Shown in pieces: positions 8,915-17,861 of a DNA stretch of 53,030 bases. A model generated the notes under the pieces. It was not told the DNA's origin, did not search any database, and was given only the letters and a program-made list of their open reading frames with translations. The translations under genes and the position numbers were made by a program. The stretch is from an uncultured Chelatococcus sp. (GTDB lineage: Bacteria; Pseudomonadota; Alphaproteobacteria; Rhizobiales; Beijerinckiaceae), in assembly GCA_937863995.1 (NCBI GenBank), contig CALMIK010000007.1, positions 1 to 53,030 on the forward strand. Reading direction: 5' to 3'. Position 1 is the stretch's first letter. Each line of letters opens with the position of its first letter.

Positions 8915-9775
8915 TCAATGGGCAATCAGCCGGGTAACGATGACGCGCAGCGGATTGGCGGGATCGAGCAGCAGCCGCACGGCCATGGCGCAGCATACCA
9001 CGACGAGAAGCGGACGGATGAGCCGCGCCCCGCTGCGCAGCGCCAGGCGCGCGCCGACCTGCGCGCCCATGTACTGGCCGATTCCCATGGTCACGCCGAT
9101 GATCACGTTCACGCCGCCCGTGAGCGTGAAGAACAGCAGCCCGCCGAGATTGCTGGCGAAGTTGAGCAGCTTGGTGTGGGCGGTGGCGCGCATGATGGGA
9201 AACCCCAGCAGCACCACGAATCCGATCATGAAGAACGAGCCCGTGCCCGGGCCGAAGCATCCGTCGTAAAAGCCGACGCCGAGCGCCAGGGTTGCGGTGA
9301 AGGCGCGCGTCGATATGCGCGCCGGCCGCGTTTCCGTGCCGATACGGGGCGCCGCGGCGAAGTAGATCGCCACCAGGATGAGCATCACCGGCATGACCGC
9401 CGAGAGCACGTCCGCCGGCAGGACCGTGATCAGCGCGGCGCCCAGTATGGAGCCGACAAACGCCACCACCGCCATCGGCCACGCCGTGCGCCAGTCGATG
9501 AGGCGCGCCCGCCCGTAGGCGACTGCTGCCGAGAAGGACCCGAACGTGCTCTGCAGCTTGTTGGTGGCGAGCGCCGAGAGCGGATCGAGGCCCGCCGACA
9601 GCAGCGCCGGCACGCTGATCAGTCCCCCGCCGCCGGCGATGGAATCGATGAAGCCGGCGGCCAGCCCGACCAGCCCCAGTATGAGGACCGTCGACAGCGG
9701 CGTGCTGCCGAAGAGATCCGCGAAAAAAGCATCCAAGATAGACAATCCGGGGTGAGGGGAGTGGTTGTCCGCCAC
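8915..9775 (-). CDS. TSUP-family (TauE/SafE, DUF81) membrane permease
   Basis: A 286-residue inner-membrane protein with about seven or eight hydrophobic segments. The family's two internal repeats show as GFIDSIAGGGGLISVP (about residues 40-56) and GVGFYDGCFGPGTGSFFMIG in the second half. TSUP proteins export or import sulfite, sulfoacetate, taurine-related or other organic anions; the substrate cannot be assigned. It most resembles the YfcA branch. The start is GTG 9775, which is uncertain because no strong ribosome site precedes it and the first 25 residues are variable in relatives. It is followed by rpsT after about 170 bases with no clear terminator. Confidence 0.88.
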   Translation of the reverse strand: MADNHSPHPGLSILDAFFADLFGSTPLSTVLILGLVGLAAGFIDSIAGGGGLISVPALLSAGLDPLSALATNKLQSTFGSFSAAVAYGRARLIDWRTAWPMAVVAFVGSILGAALITVLPADVLSAVMPVMLILVAIYFAAAPRIGTETRPARISTRAFTATLALGVGFYDGCFGPGTGSFFMIGFVVLLGFPIMRATAHTKLLNFASNLGGLLFFTLTGGVNVIIGVTMGIGQYMGAQVGARLALRSGARLIRPLLVVVCCAMAVRLLLDPANPLRVIVTRLIAH

Positions 9776-9935
9776 CGGCTTGCCCGCACCATATTATTAT
9801 GGTGAGCGGTGCGGATGCGCCGGCGGAATGGCCTTCGGAGCGGCCCTCGATCGGATGGTGGTCATACGATCGGCAGGAACCGGCTCCGGATCATCGTTAT
9901 GTCAACGCTTTCGTGGATCGATGAAGGTAGTTAGA

Positions 9936-9971
9936 GCGCTTCGACGTTTCATTGCGGCGCACGAATGCTTT
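9936..9971. repeat. Palindromic intergenic repeat, copy C
   Basis: Thirty-six bases that align without gaps to copy A at 2786-2821 (23 of 36 identical by eye) and share CGTTTC near the middle and ATGCTTT or GTGCTTT at the end with copies A and B. It lies between the TSUP gene and ispB. Confidence 0.45.
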
Positions 9972-9994
9972 ATTTTTCGATTTAACGCGCTTTC

Positions 9995-10025
9995 TCCAAG
10001 CAAAGCGGGCAGGGCTTTGCTTGGA
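9995..10025 (-). terminator. 12-bp hairpin after ispB
   Basis: TCCAAGCAAAGC, seven-base loop, GCTTTGCTTGGA, perfect over 12 bp and starting six bases from the ispB stop. There is no U-tract on the minus-strand side, so termination is inferred from position and stem strength only. Confidence 0.5.
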
Positions 10026-10031
10026 AACGCT

Positions 10032-11048
10032 TTAGTAGGCGCGGGCGATGCAGAACGCGACCGCGTCGATGAGCGCGCGTTTCATGGCGCCGTCGGGAAA
10101 GGCTTCGAGGGCGTCCACGGCGGCATCGCCGTAGCTGCGGGCGCGTTGCAGCGTGGCCTCGAGCGTGTCACGGGCGCGCAGGATGGCGATGGCCCGGTCG
10201 AGATCGCCCTCGCCGATCTCGCCACGCTCAAGCGTGCGCGACCAGAAATCGCGTTCCGCCGCATCCGCCTGGCGCAACGCCAGCACGATGGGCAGCGTGA
10301 TCTTGCCCTCGCGAAAATCGTCGCCGACATTCTTGCCGAGCAGTTCGGCCGCGCCGCCGTAGTCGAGCGCGTCGTCGACGAGCTGGAAGGCGATACCGAG
10401 CGCGTTGCCGTAGGTACGCGCGGCCACGCGCTCGCGCTCGCCGAGCCCCGCCAGGATGGGGCCGACTTCGGCCGCGGCGGCGAACAGCGCCGCCGTCTTC
10501 GCCTCCACCACGCCCAGATAGGCGGCCTCGTCTGTGGCGAGATCCTTGGCCGCCGACAGCTGCCATACCTCGCCCTCGGCGATGACGGCGGCTGCGGTCG
10601 CGAGCACATCGAGTGCTGCGAGGGAGCCGACCTCGACCATCATCTTGAACGCCTGCCCGAGCAGGAAGTCGCCGACCAGCACGCTGGCCTCGTTGCCCCA
10701 CAGCATGCGCGCCGCCAGCTTGCCGCGGCGCATGTCGCTCTCGTCCACGACGTCGTCGTGCAGCAAGGTGGCTGTGTGCATGAACTCGACGCTGGCGGCG
10801 AGGCGCACGCCGCCGTCGCCCCGGTAGCCCGACAACTGGGCGAAGGCCAGTGTCAGCATCGGCCGCAACCGCTTGCCGCCTGACGAGATGAGATGGCTCG
10901 CAACCTCGGGGATCAGTGCGACGTCGGAGCCGGTGCGCGAGAGAATGAAGCTGTTCACCCGCTCCATGTCTTCGGCGACGAGGGACACCAGAGCGTCGAT
11001 TCCGCCGGCTGCAGCCGGTCCTTGCGCGCGGGGCGCCGCCATGACCAC
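10032..11048 (-). CDS. ispB: All-trans polyprenyl diphosphate synthase (octaprenyl/decaprenyl type)
   Basis: A 338-residue trans-isoprenyl diphosphate synthase that builds the ubiquinone side chain from FPP and IPP. The first aspartate-rich motif is LLHDDVVDESDMRRG and the second LVDDALDYGG; GGKRLRP, which binds IPP, lies before them. Homology begins about 12 residues in. I prefer GTG 11048 because GGAGG lies eight bases upstream; ATG 11042 two codons later is 14 bases from it. An upstream ATG at 11099 lacks support. Chain length (C40 or C50) cannot be told from sequence; many Hyphomicrobiales make Q-10, so decaprenyl is plausible. Confidence 0.9.
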   Translation of the reverse strand: MVMAAPRAQGPAAAGGIDALVSLVAEDMERVNSFILSRTGSDVALIPEVASHLISSGGKRLRPMLTLAFAQLSGYRGDGGVRLAASVEFMHTATLLHDDVVDESDMRRGKLAARMLWGNEASVLVGDFLLGQAFKMMVEVGSLAALDVLATAAAVIAEGEVWQLSAAKDLATDEAAYLGVVEAKTAALFAAAAEVGPILAGLGERERVAARTYGNALGIAFQLVDDALDYGGAAELLGKNVGDDFREGKITLPIVLALRQADAAERDFWSRTLERGEIGEGDLDRAIAILRARDTLEATLQRARSYGDAAVDALEAFPDGAMKRALIDAVAFCIARAY

Positions 11049-11307
11049 GATCTCGACCTCCGTTCCTCGCCCCGGATGAGTTCCGGGAGTCCTGTTCAAA
11101 GCTGTCCGTCCCGTTCGCGGCCAGCATGGGCCGTGAATGGCTTACCGTTGATCCTGCCGCTCTTGCGGTCGGCCGCGACTGGGGCAGGGGAGCGGCGGCG
11201 CTCACGCGCCCACGGATGGACGCACGGCACCGGATGCCCGAACTGTCCGACGATCGCAAGAGAGGATATATCGCCTTTCCGTGAAAATTCAAAAGGCGCG
11301 TGTCGGT

Positions 11308-13344
11308 TCAGCCCTGTGCCGGCGTCCCGACGAGATCGCGCGCGGATACGGATGCTCTCTCTCGTTCATCGCCGAACTGCAGCCGCGCGAGGCGGGCATA
11401 GAGGCCGCCGCGCGCCACCAGCGACGCGTGGGTGCCTTCCTCGACGATGACGCCACGGTCCATCACAAGGATGCGATCCGCCGACAGCACGGTGGCGAGG
11501 CGATGGGCGATGACGAGCGTCGTGCGCTCCTGCATCAACCTGTCGAGCGCCGCCTGCACCAGCCGCTCGCTTTCGGCATCGAGCGCCGACGTCGCCTCGT
11601 CGAGCAGCAGTACCGGCGCGTCGCGCAGGATGGCGCGGGCGATGGCAAGCCGCTGGCGCTGCCCGCCCGAAAGCGTCACGCCGCGCTCGCCCACGAGCGT
11701 GTCGTAGCCTTGGGGGAGGGCGGCGATGAAATCGTGCGCCGCCGCCTGGCGCGCGGCCGCCTCCACGCTTGCGAGGTCGGCCTGCGGCGCGCCGTAGCGG
11801 ATGTTGTCCGCGACGCTGGCGCCAAAAATCACCGGGTCCTGCGGCACGACCGCGAATCGGTCGCGCAGCGCGGCGAGATCCGCCTCGCGCGCGTCGACGC
11901 CATCGATAAGCACCCGGCCGTGCAGCGGATCGTAAAACCGTTGCAGGAGCTGGAAAACCGTGCTCTTGCCCGCGCCCGACGGACCCACCAGCGCAACCCG
12001 CTCGCCGCGCCCGATACGGATGTCGACATCGTCGAGCGCCGGTGCGTCCGGCCGCGTGGGATAGTTGAAGCGCACGCGCTCCAGCGCCAGCGTGGCCAGC
12101 GGCGGCTCGGGCAGCGGGCGCGGCGCGGCCGGGGAGACGATCGTCGGTTGCGTGGCCAGGATCTCGCTGATCCGTCCGGCGGCGCCGGCCGTCTGCGACA
12201 CCTCGCCCCACACCTGGCTCAATTCGCCGAGCGAGGAGGCGGCGAGCACCGCGTAAAGCACGAACTGCGACAACCGCCCGCCGCTCATCTCGCCCGTGAG
12301 CACCGACTGCGCACCGTACCACAACACCGCGACGATGCTGGCGCCGACGAGGAAAAGCGCCACCGCCGTCAGCAGCGCGCGGGCGCGGGCGGAAAGACGT
12401 GCGGCGACGTAGGCTTCCTCAGCTGCGTCCTGAAAGTGTTGCCCGGCCTGCGACTCGGCGTTGAACGACTGCATGGTGCGCACGGCGCCGATCGCCTCCG
12501 TGGCATAGGCGGTGGCGGCTGCGAGCGTGTCCTGCGCCAGGCGCGAGCGCTTGCGCACGCCGCGGCCCGAAAACACCAGCGGCAGCACGATGAGCGGAAT
12601 GGCCCCGAGCACCAGCGCTGAAAGGGGCGGGCTGGTGATGACCATCATGACGGTCGCGCCGATGAAGATCACGAAGTTGCGCAGCGCCTGCGAGATGCTG
12701 GAGCCGAAGGCCGACTTGATCTGCGTGGTATCGGCCGCGAGCCGCGACGTCAGCTCGCCGGTGCGCGCCGTGTCGTAGAACGTCTGGTCCAGAGTGATGA
12801 GATGACGGAAGGTCGCCGCGCGCAAATCCGCCACCACCCGCTCGCCGAGTGTGGTGACAAAATAGTAGCGCGTCGCGCTCGACACCGCGAGCACGCCCAC
12901 CACGACCGCCAGCATGACGAAATAGGCGTTGATCAGCCACGGATCGAGGCCGGAAAAGCCGTAGTCGATGACGCGCCGTACCGCGAGCGGCAGGACCAGC
13001 GTCGCGCCCGCCGCGAGGATAAGCGCGACCAGCGCCGCCGCCGCGTGGCCGCGATAGCGCCACGCGTAGGGCAGGAGGATGCGCAACGCCTCGCGGGTTG
13101 AGTGCTCGGCGCGCGGAGCGCCGTCGGCAGCCGGGCCGGAATCGGCGGTCGCCGCTCTGGCGGGCTCATCCCGTGCCGGCTTTTGCCAGGCTGGCTCTCG
13201 CCCTGCCGGTTCGTTCCCGCCGGGTTGGCTCCCGGCCGGCGTGCCGGCGCATGCCGCCGGTCCCGCTTGCGCCTCGCTACGCACTCCTGGAAGTCCCCGC
13301 CTGTCGACCAATCTGCGTTGGCTATAGGGTTGTCGGGGCAGCAA
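11308..13344 (-). CDS. ABC exporter, fused permease-ATPase (MsbA/MDR type)
   Basis: A half-size ABC exporter of up to 678 residues that should work as a dimer in the inner membrane. It has an unusual Gly/Pro/Glu/Arg-rich N-terminal tail (to about residue 80), a six-helix transmembrane domain (about 90-370) with [18 protein letters not shown], and a nucleotide-binding domain with Walker [10 protein letters not shown], signature LSGGQRQR and Walker [13 protein letters not shown]. Substrate unknown; lipid or drug export is usual for the class. The annotated start is TTG 13344 with no clear ribosome site, so the true start may be downstream within the tail. Divergent from rpmE, an arrangement I recall from other Hyphomicrobiales. 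A palindromic TATAAT-containing box at 13365-13374 could serve as its -10. Confidence 0.9.
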   Translation of the reverse strand: MLPRQPYSQRRLVDRRGLPGVRSEAQAGPAACAGTPAGSQPGGNEPAGREPAWQKPARDEPARAATADSGPAADGAPRAEHSTREALRILLPYAWRYRGHAAAALVALILAAGATLVLPLAVRRVIDYGFSGLDPWLINAYFVMLAVVVGVLAVSSATRYYFVTTLGERVVADLRAATFRHLITLDQTFYDTARTGELTSRLAADTTQIKSAFGSSISQALRNFVIFIGATVMMVITSPPLSALVLGAIPLIVLPLVFSGRGVRKRSRLAQDTLAAATAYATEAIGAVRTMQSFNAESQAGQHFQDAAEEAYVAARLSARARALLTAVALFLVGASIVAVLWYGAQSVLTGEMSGGRLSQFVLYAVLAASSLGELSQVWGEVSQTAGAAGRISEILATQPTIVSPAAPRPLPEPPLATLALERVRFNYPTRPDAPALDDVDIRIGRGERVALVGPSGAGKSTVFQLLQRFYDPLHGRVLIDGVDAREADLAALRDRFAVVPQDPVIFGASVADNIRYGAPQADLASVEAAARQAAAHDFIAALPQGYDTLVGERGVTLSGGQRQRLAIARAILRDAPVLLLDEATSALDAESERLVQAALDRLMQERTTLVIAHRLATVLSADRILVMDRGVIVEEGTHASLVARGGLYARLARLQFGDERERASVSARDLVGTPAQG

Positions 13345-13557
13345 GGCAAGCCATCAGTTGCAATCATTATAATGTGCGACGAGGTGTCGCCGCGCCCGCG
13401 CCGCCTCGAGCGGCGGGGCGGGCATGCAACAGATCGCTTGTGTCCGCGTCAGACCTGCGCTATAGGGGCGCAGATTCAATTTCCGCTATCGATAGTCGTC
13501 AAAGGTCGCCTGACACCATGGTCGGCCTCGACGGAGGCTTTATCCGAGGACCGCGCC

Positions 13558-13791
13558 ATGCCGAAGCAAGACATTCATCCCGACTACCACTTCATCGAGG
13601 TGGTGCTGACCAACGGCACCAAGTACGTCACCCGTTCGACCTACGGCAAGCCCAACGGCACGCTGAACCTCGACATCGATCCTTCGAGCCACCCGGCCTG
13701 GACCGGCGGTTCGCAGCAGCTGCTGGACCGCGGCGGCCGCGTTTCGCGCTTCAACAACAAGTTCGCCGGCATCAGCTTCGGCAAGAAGTAA
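13558..13791 (+). CDS. rpmE: 50S ribosomal protein L31
   Basis: A 77-residue ribosomal protein. [42 protein letters not shown] and [15 protein letters not shown] are all family motifs. It contains no cysteine, so it is the zinc-free form, whose expression is not expected to depend on zinc through its own Cys residues. The frame is open for about 150 codons upstream, but homology starts at ATG 13558, which has GAGGA seven bases before it. It is transcribed alone and ends at a strong terminator. Confidence 0.97.
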   Translation: MPKQDIHPDYHFIEVVLTNGTKYVTRSTYGKPNGTLNLDIDPSSHPAWTGGSQQLLDRGGRVSRFNNKFAGISFGKK

Positions 13792-13868
13792 GCAGCCTGG
13801 CGAGGCAGGGAAGCGTGCCGCGCATGCCCTCTGCCATGCTTGCAGATGTGAAAATGCTTGCAGATATG

Positions 13869-13905
13869 AAAAGGCCGGTTCCCTTCGGGGCCGGCCTTTT
13901 CTTTT
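13869..13905 (+). terminator. Rho-independent terminator of rpmE
   Basis: AAAAGGCCGG, 12-base loop, CCGGCCTTTT, then CTTTT: a 10-bp stem running into a T-rich tract about 77 bases after rpmE. The A-rich left side also makes it usable on the other strand, but no minus-strand gene ends nearby. Confidence 0.9.
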
Positions 13906-14075
13906 GTCGTTGCCTCTTTTCTTTTGCTGTTGCTTTGGCCGGATCGGCTTTCGGTCTATGGAATCGGGCGAAAAGGTGCTAACCGCATTGCGCGCAGCAT
14001 CAGCGAGTGACGTTGGAACAGGGTTCGCCACGCGCCTCGCGCCGTGCGCGAAGGACCGTGTCGCGGGAGTGCCGT

Positions 14076-14936
14076 ATGCCGGATAAACGCTATTTTCTTT
14101 CTCTCTCCTGCCGCAATCGCCCGGGAATCGTCGCGGCGGTGGCCCGCTGCCTGTTCGAGGGCGGCGGCAACATTCAGGAGGCACACCAGCACGACGATAC
14201 GGAAACCGGCAAGTTCTTCGCCCGCATCGGCTTCAACTTCGTCAACGGCGGCGACCTGGACGACCTGCGCACCCGCTTCGAGCCCGTGGCCGCCGCCTTC
14301 GAGATGGACTGGTTCATGCGCCCGGTGGCGCAGCCGCTCAACGTGCTCGTGCTGGTGTCGCGCTTCGATCATTGCCTGGCCGACATCCTTTATCGCTGGC
14401 GCATCGGCGAGCTCAACATGACGGCCGCCGGCATCGTCTCGAACTATCCGCGCGAGACGTATCAGCACCACGATTTCGACGGCATCCCCTTCGACTACCT
14501 GCCGATCACGCCGGCCACCAAGGCCGCGCAGGAGGCGCAACTCCTGCAGATCATCGAGGATCGGCAGGTCGATCTCGTCATCCTGGCGCGCTACATGCAA
14601 GTCCTGTCGCCGACGCTTGCCGCGCGGCTGGCCGGGCGCTGCATCAACATCCACCACTCGTTCCTGCCCGGTTTCAAGGGCGCCAAGCCCTACCACCAGG
14701 CCCACGAACGCGGCGTGAAGCTCATCGGCGCCACCGCCCATTACGTCACCGGCGATCTCGACGAAGGCCCGATCATCGAGCAGGACGTGGAGCGCGTCAC
14801 CCATCACGACACGCCGGAAACGTTGGTGCGCAAGGGCCGCGACATCGAGCGGCGCGTGCTCGCGCGCGCGCTGGCATGGCACCTCGACGGGCGGGTCATC
14901 CTCAACGGCCGCAAGACGGTCGTGTTCAAGGATTAA
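14076..14936 (+). CDS. purU: Formyltetrahydrofolate deformylase
   Basis: A 286-residue enzyme that hydrolyses 10-formyl-THF to THF and formate, balancing one-carbon units for purine and glycine metabolism. An N-terminal ACT-like domain ([20 protein letters not shown], about 6-26) is followed by a formyltransferase-fold catalytic domain with [20 protein letters not shown] and [17 protein letters not shown]. Length matches the family (280-290). ATG 14076 has GGGAG six bases upstream; the frame extends upstream without similarity. folD begins five bases after its stop, so the two folate genes form one operon. Confidence 0.96.
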   Translation: MPDKRYFLSLSCRNRPGIVAAVARCLFEGGGNIQEAHQHDDTETGKFFARIGFNFVNGGDLDDLRTRFEPVAAAFEMDWFMRPVAQPLNVLVLVSRFDHCLADILYRWRIGELNMTAAGIVSNYPRETYQHHDFDGIPFDYLPITPATKAAQEAQLLQIIEDRQVDLVILARYMQVLSPTLAARLAGRCINIHHSFLPGFKGAKPYHQAHERGVKLIGATAHYVTGDLDEGPIIEQDVERVTHHDTPETLVRKGRDIERRVLARALAWHLDGRVILNGRKTVVFKD

Positions 14937-14941
14937 GGAAC

Positions 14942-15817
14942 ATGAGCGCACACATCATCGACGGGAAGGCCATCGCCGAGCGCCTGCGCGGCACCATCGC
15001 CGCCGAAGTGGCGGCCATCGCGGCGGGCGGCGGCGCGCAGCCCGGCCTTGCCGTCGTGCTCGTCGGCAGCGATCCCGCGAGCGAGGTCTATGTCGGCTCC
15101 AAGGCCCGCCAGACGGTGGCCGCCGGCATGCGCTCTTTCGAGCATCGCCTGCCCACTGACACATCGGAGGCGGAACTGCTGGCGCTCGTCGCCCGCCTCA
15201 ACGCCGACGACGCGGTCGACGGCATCCTCGTTCAGCTGCCGCTGCCGGCCCATATCGACGCCAACCGTGTCATCGAGGCGATCGATCCGGCCAAGGACGT
15301 CGACGGTTTCCATCCCGTCAACGCGGGCCGCCTGATGATCGGCCTGCCGGCGCTGGTGGCATGCACGCCGCTGGGTTCGCTGCTCCTCATCCAGAGCGTC
15401 CACCAGGATCTGTCGGGCCTTTCCGCCGTGGTCGTGGGCCGCTCCAACATCGTCGGCAAGCCGGTGGCGCAGCTTCTGCTGCAGCAGAACGCCACCGTCA
15501 CCATCGCCCATTCCCGCACGAGCGACCTGCCGGGCGTGGTGCGCGCGGCCGATATCGTGGTGGCAGCGGTGGGTCGGCCGGAACTGGTGCGCGGCGACTG
15601 GATCAAGCCGGGCGCCACCGTCATCGACGTGGGCATCAACCGCCTGCCGCCGGAACCCGGCGCGGCAAAGGGCAGGCTCGTCGGCGACGTGGCGTTCGAG
15701 GAGGCCCGAGCGGTCGCCGGTGCGATTACCCCGGTGCCCGGCGGCGTCGGCCCGATGACCATCGCCTGCCTGCTGCGCAACACGCTGCAGGCATTCCGGG
15801 CGCGGCGCGGTATCTAG
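14942..15817 (+). CDS. folD: Bifunctional methylene-THF dehydrogenase/methenyl-THF cyclohydrolase
   Basis: A 291-residue cytosolic enzyme converting 5,10-methylene-THF to 10-formyl-THF in two steps with NADP+. Diagnostic segments are [27 protein letters not shown], the nucleotide-binding [14 protein letters not shown] and [15 protein letters not shown]; the lysine in YVGSK is the usual catalytic residue. ATG 14942 lies just after the purU stop with AAGGA before it. Pairing with purU makes sense because FolD makes the 10-formyl-THF that PurU consumes. A strong terminator follows. Confidence 0.97.
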   Translation: MSAHIIDGKAIAERLRGTIAAEVAAIAAGGGAQPGLAVVLVGSDPASEVYVGSKARQTVAAGMRSFEHRLPTDTSEAELLALVARLNADDAVDGILVQLPLPAHIDANRVIEAIDPAKDVDGFHPVNAGRLMIGLPALVACTPLGSLLLIQSVHQDLSGLSAVVVGRSNIVGKPVAQLLLQQNATVTIAHSRTSDLPGVVRAADIVVAAVGRPELVRGDWIKPGATVIDVGINRLPPEPGAAKGRLVGDVAFEEARAVAGAITPVPGGVGPMTIACLLRNTLQAFRARRGI

Positions 15818-15849
15818 AACTGGCCGGTTGTGTCTGATCGGAAAGCGTT

Positions 15850-15900
15850 TTGGGCCACATCCCGGTCTCGTTGAGAGCGGGGTGTGGCCCAATTTTTTTT
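15850..15900 (+). terminator. Rho-independent terminator of purU-folD
   Basis: A long stem (TTGGGCCACA.CCC pairing with GGG.TGTGGCCCAA) followed by eight T. It is among the strongest intrinsic terminators in the window. Confidence 0.92.
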
Positions 15901-15911
15901 GATCTGGAACG

Positions 15912-15953
15912 AATTGATCGATCAGGTAAAGCCACCTGACCGAAAAGCGCTTT
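15912..15953. repeat. Palindromic repeat with TTGATCGATCA and TCAGGT/ACCTGA arms
   Basis: TTGATCGATCA is followed by TCAGGT, six bases and ACCTGA, then AAAGCGCTTT. I recall this layout from intergenic repeats common in rhizobial genomes, though I cannot search for it here. Its end touches the stop of the Inh lipoprotein gene, so it may also act as that gene's 3' hairpin. Confidence 0.5.
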
Positions 15954-16704
15954 AACGGGTCAAGCTGACCGGTGCGCCGGACTTGGCGAGCACGCCGTTG
16001 AAGTTGCCGCTGCCGCCGCGCAGCCGCGCCACGACGTTGCCGCGCGCGTAAAGATAGACCTCGTTGCCGCGCAGGTCCCATGCGTTGACGCTCTGCAGGT
16101 CCTGGGAGGCGCAGCCATTGGACGACGCCTTGTAGAGGTCGAGCGAGGGCGAGCTCGACAGCACCACCCGGCAAGCGCTGCCGGAGGCCTCGCTCGCGCG
16201 CCAGCTTCCGGTGACGGCAGTGCGCGTCGGCGCGACCGCGGGCGGAGGCGCTGCGGGCGGCGTGGCCGGGGGGAGGGAGGCGACAGGTCCGGGAGGCGTG
16301 CCGGCCAGCGCCGCATTCGGGTCCTGGCCGCGGGACAGGTCGGTTGACGGCGCGGGCGGGACGCCCGGCAGCGGCGCATCGGGGGCGGTCACGGTGCCGG
16401 GGGTCGGCGGCAGCGGCGCCGAGATGACGGCGGCAGACGGCACGCCGGGAGAAACAGGCACCACGTCGTCAACCGGGGCGGCGATGACGCGCGGGCCGCT
16501 GTAGGGCACAGCACCGTAAGGGCCAGAGGAGAAGCGGGCCGAATCGGCGCATGCCGCCAGCGCCAGCAGCGGCGCAGCCGCGAGCAGCCCCTTGAGTGCA
16601 GGCCGAAGCCGGGCATGCCGGAATCGGGCGGCGCCAGCCCGCACGGCCGGGACCAGAACGTCTGCCGCTGCTGCAATTCCGGAGGCTTCAATTCCTGGGG
16701 CCAT
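15952..16704 (-). CDS. AprI/Inh-family protease-inhibitor lipoprotein (Omp19-like)
   Basis: A predicted lipoprotein of 250 residues. A lipobox (LLALAAC, Cys near residue 52) ends an unusually long N-region, so the true start may be later. After it come about 110 residues rich in Pro, Ala and Val, probably disordered. The C-terminal 85 residues form the Inh domain: TGSWRASEASGSACRVVLSS opens it and a Cys pair (SACRV and GCAS) matches the fold's disulfide. Brucella Omp19, of the same type, inhibits proteases and is surface-exposed; transferring that function is inference. ATG 16704 has GAGGA eight bases upstream. It faces folD tail to tail. Confidence 0.82.
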   Translation of the reverse strand: MAPGIEASGIAAAADVLVPAVRAGAARFRHARLRPALKGLLAAAPLLALAACADSARFSSGPYGAVPYSGPRVIAAPVDDVVPVSPGVPSAAVISAPLPPTPGTVTAPDAPLPGVPPAPSTDLSRGQDPNAALAGTPPGPVASLPPATPPAAPPPAVAPTRTAVTGSWRASEASGSACRVVLSSSPSLDLYKASSNGCASQDLQSVNAWDLRGNEVYLYARGNVVARLRGGSGNFNGVLAKSGAPVSLTR

Positions 16705-16945
16705 ATCTCGATTCCTCACCACCACGCACACGCGGTTCAAGCGGCCTTGGCCACCTTACCGCATCCGGCACAGCATCTTGTGCCACGAAGGTTAACAAAA
16801 CTGGAGAAGAATTTAATCCGGCCCATCAATCTGAATCAATGATGGCGCATTCCTGCAACAGAACGCGCCATCATCGCGGATCGTCAGGGATAGAGCGCCT
16901 TCCGGTCAGATGGCATCATCCGGTTGATCAGAATTCGCTCGAAAT

Positions 16946-16991
16946 CAAAAAGCAGATCGTTTTTCCGATTCAATGAAACGCAAAAACGATC
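16946..16991 (-). terminator. Terminator of the sdhCDAB operon
   Basis: On the minus strand GATCGTTTTT, a 17-base loop and AAAAACGATC are followed by TGCTTTTTG, about 20 bases after the sdhB stop. The long loop and perfect arms also resemble interspersed palindromic repeats. Confidence 0.7.
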
Positions 16992-17011
16992 CGGTCGCGG
17001 CGATGCCGCTC

Positions 17012-17797
17012 TCACACCTGGCGCGCGACCATCATCTGCTTGATTTCTGCAATCGCCTTGGCCGGGTTGAGGCCCTTCGGGCAGGCGTTGGCGCAGTTCA
17101 TGATGGTGTGGCAGCGGTAGAGGCGGAAGGGGTCCTCGAGATCGTCGAGCCGATCGCCGGTCGATTCGTCGCGGCTGTCGATCAGCCAGCGATAGGCCTG
17201 CAGCAGCGCCGCCGGGCCGAGATAGCGGTCGCCGTTCCACCAGTAGCTCGGGCACGAGGTCGAGCAGCAGGCGCACAGGATGCACTCATACAGACCGTCG
17301 AGCTTCTGCCGGTCCTCATGGCTCTGGCGCCATTCCTTCTCGGGAGCGGGGGTGACGGTGTGCAGCCACGGCTCCACCGAGGCGTGCTGGGCGTAGAAGC
17401 GGGTGAGGTCGGGCACCAGATCCTTCACCACCGGCATATGCGGCAACGGATAGATGTTGACGATGCCGTTCTTCTCCACCTCGTCGATGCCGCGCGTGCA
17501 GGCCAGCGTGTTCGTGCCCGAGATGTTCATGGCGCACGAACCGCAGATGCCCTCGCGACAGGAGCGGCGGAAGGTCAGCGTCGGATCGACGGTGTTCTTG
17601 ATCCAGATCAGCGCGTCGAGCACCATCGGGCCGCAGTCGTCGCGGTCCACGTGGTAGCTGTCGAGGCGCGGGTTGTTGCCCGTGTCGGGATCGAAGCGGT
17701 AGATGTTGAACAACGTCGTCCGCTTGGCGCCCTGCGGGGCGGGCCAGACCTTGCCCGACTGCACCCGGGAATTCTTCGGAAGCCTGAACTCAGCCAT
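17012..17797 (-). CDS. sdhB: Succinate dehydrogenase iron-sulfur subunit
   Basis: A 261-residue subunit of complex II carrying electrons from SdhA to the quinone site. The [2Fe-2S] ligands are C80, C85, C88 and C100 (CREGICGSC with a later Cys); the [4Fe-4S] and [3Fe-4S] clusters use [12 protein letters not shown] (from about 172) and the later [14 protein letters not shown]. All expected cysteines are present. It is the last gene of sdhC-sdhD-sdhA-sdhB, the usual alphaproteobacterial order, with a 64-base gap from sdhA. A terminator-like hairpin follows. Confidence 0.98.
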   Translation of the reverse strand: MAEFRLPKNSRVQSGKVWPAPQGAKRTTLFNIYRFDPDTGNNPRLDSYHVDRDDCGPMVLDALIWIKNTVDPTLTFRRSCREGICGSCAMNISGTNTLACTRGIDEVEKNGIVNIYPLPHMPVVKDLVPDLTRFYAQHASVEPWLHTVTPAPEKEWRQSHEDRQKLDGLYECILCACCSTSCPSYWWNGDRYLGPAALLQAYRWLIDSRDESTGDRLDDLEDPFRLYRCHTIMNCANACPKGLNPAKAIAEIKQMMVARQV

Positions 17798-17861
17798 TGT
17801 CTCTACTCTCTCCGCTAAACCGCCAAGGGCGGCGTCGGTAAACGCGCCGTCGACACTTGCC

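Noticed and set aside
11281..12621. 446-codon open frame opposite the ABC exporter
   Set aside because: Shadow of the ATPase gene on the other strand.
13102..13557. Long N-terminal extension of rpmE
   Set aside because: Homology to L31 starts at ATG 13558 with a good ribosome site; the upstream part has no similarity and covers the promoter.
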